The position numbers and the translations under genes were made by a program. From IMG/VR virus record IMGVR_UViG_3300007351_000317, positions 1 to 21,871 of that record: a stretch of 21,871 nucleotides of DNA; one strand, 5' to 3'. A model generated the notes under the pieces. That model was not told the origin of the DNA. It searched no databases and saw only the letters and a program-made list of their open reading frames with translations. This stretch comes from a virus. Shown piece by piece: positions 18,377 to 21,871 of this stretch (positions are counted from its first letter, which is position 1; each line of letters opens with the position of its first letter).

Positions 18377-18410
18377 CCCCGCGTGGACGCGCCGGGTCAG
18401 CGCGTTTAAT
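18373..18410 (+). terminator. Weak intrinsic terminator or hairpin
   Basis: CTGACCC (18373-18379) pairs with GGGTCAG (18394-18400), with an inner CGCG-TGGA-CGCG stem, then GTTTAAT. The T-run is short. It separates the plus-strand lysogeny block from the minus-strand tail region and could end transcripts from the left. Confidence 0.4.
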
Positions 18411-18855
18411 CCTCTTCCCCCTCGTCAATCCCCAAATCGATCCCCAGCACCTCGGCCAACTCGACCATAAATTCCAGATATGGCTGGATATCCGGGCTGG
18501 GCATCAACGTAAACCGCGCGTCTTTCAGCCGCCCGCGCAGCAGCTCCAGCTCATAGCTCGAAATCGTAAACGCCCCCTCTTTTTCCGGGTCCAGATCGCC
18601 GGCCCGCTTCGCCAGCTTGTGCCATTTGGCCATCTCCGTAAATGCCAGCCCGCCCTGCGGCACCCAGTTTATGATCCGCTGCAGGTGGACGACATCCGAA
18701 ACTTGCTGAAATAAATCCCGTTGCTTAAAAACGCGGTCATAGGCCGCCAGACGTTCGCCGTCCGCCTCGATATCGACCAGCCCATCGGCGAGCTGCACCG
18801 GCACCTGCAGGTAATTGCCCAGGTAGCGCTTTTTTAACTCGATCTGTTTTGCCAT
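18406..18855 (-). CDS. Hypothetical protein next to the tail fibre
   Basis: A 149-residue protein from the ATG at 18855, supported by GAGGAG 6 bases upstream (an ATG at 18861 is too close). It begins MAKQIELKKRYLGNYLQVPV and ends in an acidic stretch (LGIDLGIDEGEED). The middle is helical and polar (KWHKLAKRAGDLDPEKEGAF). Its stop lies 18 bp after the tail gene's end, so it may be a tail assembly chaperone or fibre accessory protein; this is from position only. Confidence 0.6.
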   Translation of the reverse strand: MAKQIELKKRYLGNYLQVPVQLADGLVDIEADGERLAAYDRVFKQRDLFQQVSDVVHLQRIINWVPQGGLAFTEMAKWHKLAKRAGDLDPEKEGAFTISSYELELLRGRLKDARFTLMPSPDIQPYLEFMVELAEVLGIDLGIDEGEED

Positions 18856-18873
18856 AATCATCTCCTCATCAAA

Positions 18874-21870
18874 TTAGATTGCGTATCCCCATACGCGCAT
18901 CGTAATACTCATCGTCAGCGTCCCACTCGCATTGACCTGGTAATACACGGTCGGGTGACCGCTAACCGTCGAGACCGGCAGCCATCCCATTGCGTTGCCG
19001 GGATAATTCGCTCCGCCCCCGCGCGGCCTGGCCGTAATTTGAAAATATGATCCGGTTGTGCCGATTGCCGCGTATAACCCGGCCTGCGGATAGGCCCCGC
19101 TATCCTGCGCGTACAACTCGATCAGCACGGCCTGGGCGCCGTCCGGCACGCCGAACACGCTATTGAGATTAAGGGACGCTACTGCCGCGTCCGACCAGGC
19201 GTCTCCATCCCAGGAGGTAGACGTGAGCGGCGTCGTCAACCACACCGGCGCGTGCGCTGTGTACTGGGTCGAGTTGCGGTACGGACGCAAATCGCCGCTA
19301 TATCGAAAATCACTGTTTACGGACACGTAGCCGCCTGCAGGAACAGTAATCGCTGCATAGCTGGTCCCGCCATTGTAATAACTGAGAAACAATGTCGGAC
19401 CGGTTGTGGCCCGCGCCGAAATTGTAGTCTGAATGTAGGTAGCGCCTGTAGGTTGTCCGCCATCCAAAAACACACGGTAATAATCATTCGTATATCGCTC
19501 TGCCCAGATGCGACCGACTGTAATTTGATCATAAGCTACGTGATCGTATTCCCAGATGATTTTAGTGATATCGGCTAACTCGCTGTTCGGAAATCGAATG
19601 CCATAGCTGCTGATCTGCACATCCCCATTGCCTGCCGTCAACAAGCCGGGAGTTGCAATTTCGAGCGTTCCAATAATTTGAGCATTGCCGCTGATCGGCG
19701 CTCGAATCACCGCTACATTACTGGCGTTATAAATATTCAACCCGTTGACGCTATCCCATTGGATGCGTTCCGTCGCCGCCGTATCCCCGAACCACCAGTT
19801 CCCGCTGCTCAGGATATCTCCGTGCTGCACGCCCCCGCCGTAAAAATCGATCCCCGCCGACGAAATAAACAGATACTCGCCCTCGGTGGTGTCTCCGACG
19901 TACACCCCCGTCGTACTCAGCACCAAACGGTCCGCTCCCGCGCTATCCCACAGCGTAATCGTGGACCCAAACCGCGCCCGTTCCACCGCATCATAAAACA
20001 CCGACACATACGACCCGGTCGCCTGCAAATATCTGCCGGCGTCGACATCCCCGATTTTCATCGTGCTGGCGGACGAATCCCAATACAGCGCCGCCGTCGC
20101 ATTCCCCAGCATCACATCCGCCGGCGACATCGTCAGCCCATTCCACGCGATTGTCGCCGCCCCCGTATAAACGCGCAACACACCCACCCCGCCGGTCGTC
20201 CATACGCTGATCCCGTCGTCGTGATCCAGCCGGATCACCTCCCGCGTCCCGTCGTGGATGCTCAAATCGATGTTGTGGATATCAAAATTAACGTCGCTGA
20301 TCCGCAAATACTGATCCGTGACATCCACCGCCCCCGTCCCGGCATACAACCCATACTCCGTCGTCGCCGTGACTCCGTACAGATTGCCCATGCGCGTGCG
20401 CAGCGTCGGCAGACTCGGGTGCGTGCTCCACGTCGCCGTCTGCGCATACGGCGAGTTGACCGCATACAGACCATCGATGGCGTTGACCTCGTAAAACCCG
20501 TTACCGCTCGTGCCGAAATCCAGAACCAACGTCCCTTTGTTGATCGTCCCACTGGCCGCGCCGGCGTAGGGAACGGAACTGCGTGTAAACAACCAGCCCT
20601 GATATCCATCGAACGTCGTATTCGGCGACGATACCGTTCCCCAGCACCACGCAACCGTCAACCCCCCGCCCGCGCGCGAAAACTGCCGCAACCCGACATA
20701 ATCTCCCGCCTGGAACACCTGCATATCCGCCGCGCCGGGCAAATCCTCCACGTAGATGTACTGGCTGCCGCCCGCCGCCGGGCACACAAAATCGGAATAC
20801 AGAATCGCCACCGATTTGGCAATGATCTGGCCACCCGCCAGCGCCTGCTCCAGGTCGGCGATGAACGTTTTTACGTGCAGCTCATCTGCATACAGGTAGC
20901 GAAAATCCGCGCTCCCCGAATACGTAATCCCCCACCCCGTGAGCTGTGATGCATAATTGGCCGACTGGATGCGCACATCGGAATCCATTTTGAATTGATT
21001 GCCGTCCACATCCAGCGTCAAATAGCCGCTGCTGTCTACGGTCCATCTCGCCGCTTTCGCGGTATCCGCGTTGTAGAGTAGTCGCAGTTGTGTTCCGGTG
21101 TCCGAGACGTTCAAGCGCGCCCCAACGTAGGTGTAATTTAAATTTACCCCTACCCCCAAATATCCCAGCATCAGATTGTAATCAGCCGGTCCATATTGGA
21201 TCAACGAGTAAACGGAGGGCGCCCCTGTGCCGGATAGATTCCGTATGTTGATGCCAGCCGCCTGGTTGGTAATCGCTCCGCTACCAACTAGTGTGGGCGG
21301 AACCACATCCACACCGCGCCAATATGTCACCGACGACGCATCCAGCACATAGCCGGACACATATTCTGCAACCAGCAACGTACGCGATCCGCTGATCTGC
21401 GGCGCATTGATGATCCCGTATGCATTAGCCGTCGTCAGCACCGGCACAATATTGACGCCGCGGTCTGCTGCCCCCGTCGTCCCAATCCCCAAACCCTCAA
21501 GCTGCACATACCCGCTGGCGTTGCTCGCCAGGATCGCCGCCGCCGCGCCTGGATTGCTGCTGCTCGTAATCGCGTGCGTATGGTTCCCCGCCGCCGCATT
21601 CGCCGAGCTCACGCTCAACGTCCCTGGCGTGGTCAGGCTCACCGTATCCGCCCCCACCGTCAGCCCCGCCCCCGCCCCCACCGCCAACACTTTCCCGCTG
21701 ATCGTCAGCCCCGCCCCCGCGATGCTGTCCGCCAGCATCAGCCCGCTCGAAATCGCCAAGCCGGAGACCAACGCCAGCGCCAGGCTCACCTGCTGCCCGC
21801 TCAGGCTCAGCCCCGTGTTGCCGACGGTCACCGGAGCGTGGTGCGCGCTTGGATTTACGATATGCGCATC
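18874..21870 (-). CDS. Large tail fibre / receptor-binding structural protein (5' end missing)
   Basis: At least 998 residues; the frame stays open to the right edge, so the N-terminus lies outside. A GTG at 21831 could be read as a start, but the sequence before it (DAHIVNPSAHHAPVTV) is typical of fibre repeats and continues in frame. Features include AHHAPVTV, GLSLSGQQVSLALALVSGLA, repeated SISG/GLTI motifs and GNHTHAITSSSNPG, a His-x-His motif common in trimeric fibres. The long middle is beta-rich with many Gly, Ser, Thr and Tyr, and the C-terminus ends MSITMRVWGYAI. It probably forms a trimeric fibre that recognises the host surface. Confidence 0.82.
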   Translation of the reverse strand, partial: DAHIVNPSAHHAPVTVGNTGLSLSGQQVSLALALVSGLAISSGLMLADSIAGAGLTISGKVLAVGAGAGLTVGADTVSLTTPGTLSVSSANAAAGNHTHAITSSSNPGAAAAILASNASGYVQLEGLGIGTTGAADRGVNIVPVLTTANAYGIINAPQISGSRTLLVAEYVSGYVLDASSVTYWRGVDVVPPTLVGSGAITNQAAGINIRNLSGTGAPSVYSLIQYGPADYNLMLGYLGVGVNLNYTYVGARLNVSDTGTQLRLLYNADTAKAARWTVDSSGYLTLDVDGNQFKMDSDVRIQSANYASQLTGWGITYSGSADFRYLYADELHVKTFIADLEQALAGGQIIAKSVAILYSDFVCPAAGGSQYIYVEDLPGAADMQVFQAGDYVGLRQFSRAGGGLTVAWCWGTVSSPNTTFDGYQGWLFTRSSVPYAGAASGTINKGTLVLDFGTSGNGFYEVNAIDGLYAVNSPYAQTATWSTHPSLPTLRTRMGNLYGVTATTEYGLYAGTGAVDVTDQYLRISDVNFDIHNIDLSIHDGTREVIRLDHDDGISVWTTGGVGVLRVYTGAATIAWNGLTMSPADVMLGNATAALYWDSSASTMKIGDVDAGRYLQATGSYVSVFYDAVERARFGSTITLWDSAGADRLVLSTTGVYVGDTTEGEYLFISSAGIDFYGGGVQHGDILSSGNWWFGDTAATERIQWDSVNGLNIYNASNVAVIRAPISGNAQIIGTLEIATPGLLTAGNGDVQISSYGIRFPNSELADITKIIWEYDHVAYDQITVGRIWAERYTNDYYRVFLDGGQPTGATYIQTTISARATTGPTLFLSYYNGGTSYAAITVPAGGYVSVNSDFRYSGDLRPYRNSTQYTAHAPVWLTTPLTSTSWDGDAWSDAAVASLNLNSVFGVPDGAQAVLIELYAQDSGAYPQAGLYAAIGTTGSYFQITARPRGGGANYPGNAMGWLPVSTVSGHPTVYYQVNASGTLTMSITMRVWGYAI

Positions 21871-21871
21871 A

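Noticed and set aside
19678-20949. Long plus-strand frame of 423 residues within the tail gene
   Set aside because: It is the antisense of the tail fibre gene; its Arg/Pro/His/Ile-rich composition is typical of a shadow frame in GC-rich DNA.

Overview
The window looks like about 21.9 kb of a temperate, tailed double-stranded DNA phage assembled from short reads. The first 13 bases are the 3' end of the standard Illumina adapter, so base 14 is the true contig start. Two lipoproteins with Thr/Pro-rich linkers and the GC-rich codon use would fit a Chloroflexota (Anaerolineae-like) host, but this is a weak inference and no host gene is present.

Almost everything is on the minus strand, so transcription runs right to left. 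From the right edge: a truncated ~1,000-residue tail fibre/receptor-binding protein (18874-21870) and a small companion (18406-18855). Then comes a plus-strand lysogeny block (16841-18183) with an XRE repressor and two lipoproteins. A divergent operator/promoter region (16713-16840) follows. The early minus-strand operon has a ribbon-helix-helix protein, a LexA-type winged-helix protein, a run of tiny membrane proteins, a replication initiator with apparent iterons inside its gene, ParB, a Dam-type methylase, a DUF5131 protein and an ASCH protein. An integration block (5801-8464) holds a DUF2292-like protein, an excisionase-like HTH, a phage integrase and a second Xer-like tyrosine recombinase. 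A cargo cassette with its own promoter (2609-5697) encodes an IbrA/IbrB pair, an HTH protein and a stand-alone DnaA domain IV-like protein. A 577-bp gene-free stretch (2032-2608) holds an attP-like site, a promoter and a terminator. Two holin-like membrane proteins, an endolysin and an HNH endonuclease (31-2031) complete the window; the HNH gene probably leads into terminase genes beyond the left edge.

Four inferences stand out. (1) The replication initiator gene contains helically phased iterons and an AT-rich tract, as in lambda O, and the protein ends in a DnaA domain I-like module, so it may recruit the host helicase directly. (2) A promoter, a strong intrinsic terminator and then the lysis genes reproduce the layout of lambda pR'-tR'-S-R, which points to antitermination control of late genes. 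(3) A 3' half-tRNA flanked on both sides by short GGGTGC repeats and by phage genes looks like an intact attP, so the sequenced molecule was probably excised or packaged rather than integrated. (4) Palindromic AATT-based repeats occur at six sites, several of them read into protein, and a DUF5131 gene sits exactly between two perfect 43-bp direct repeats.
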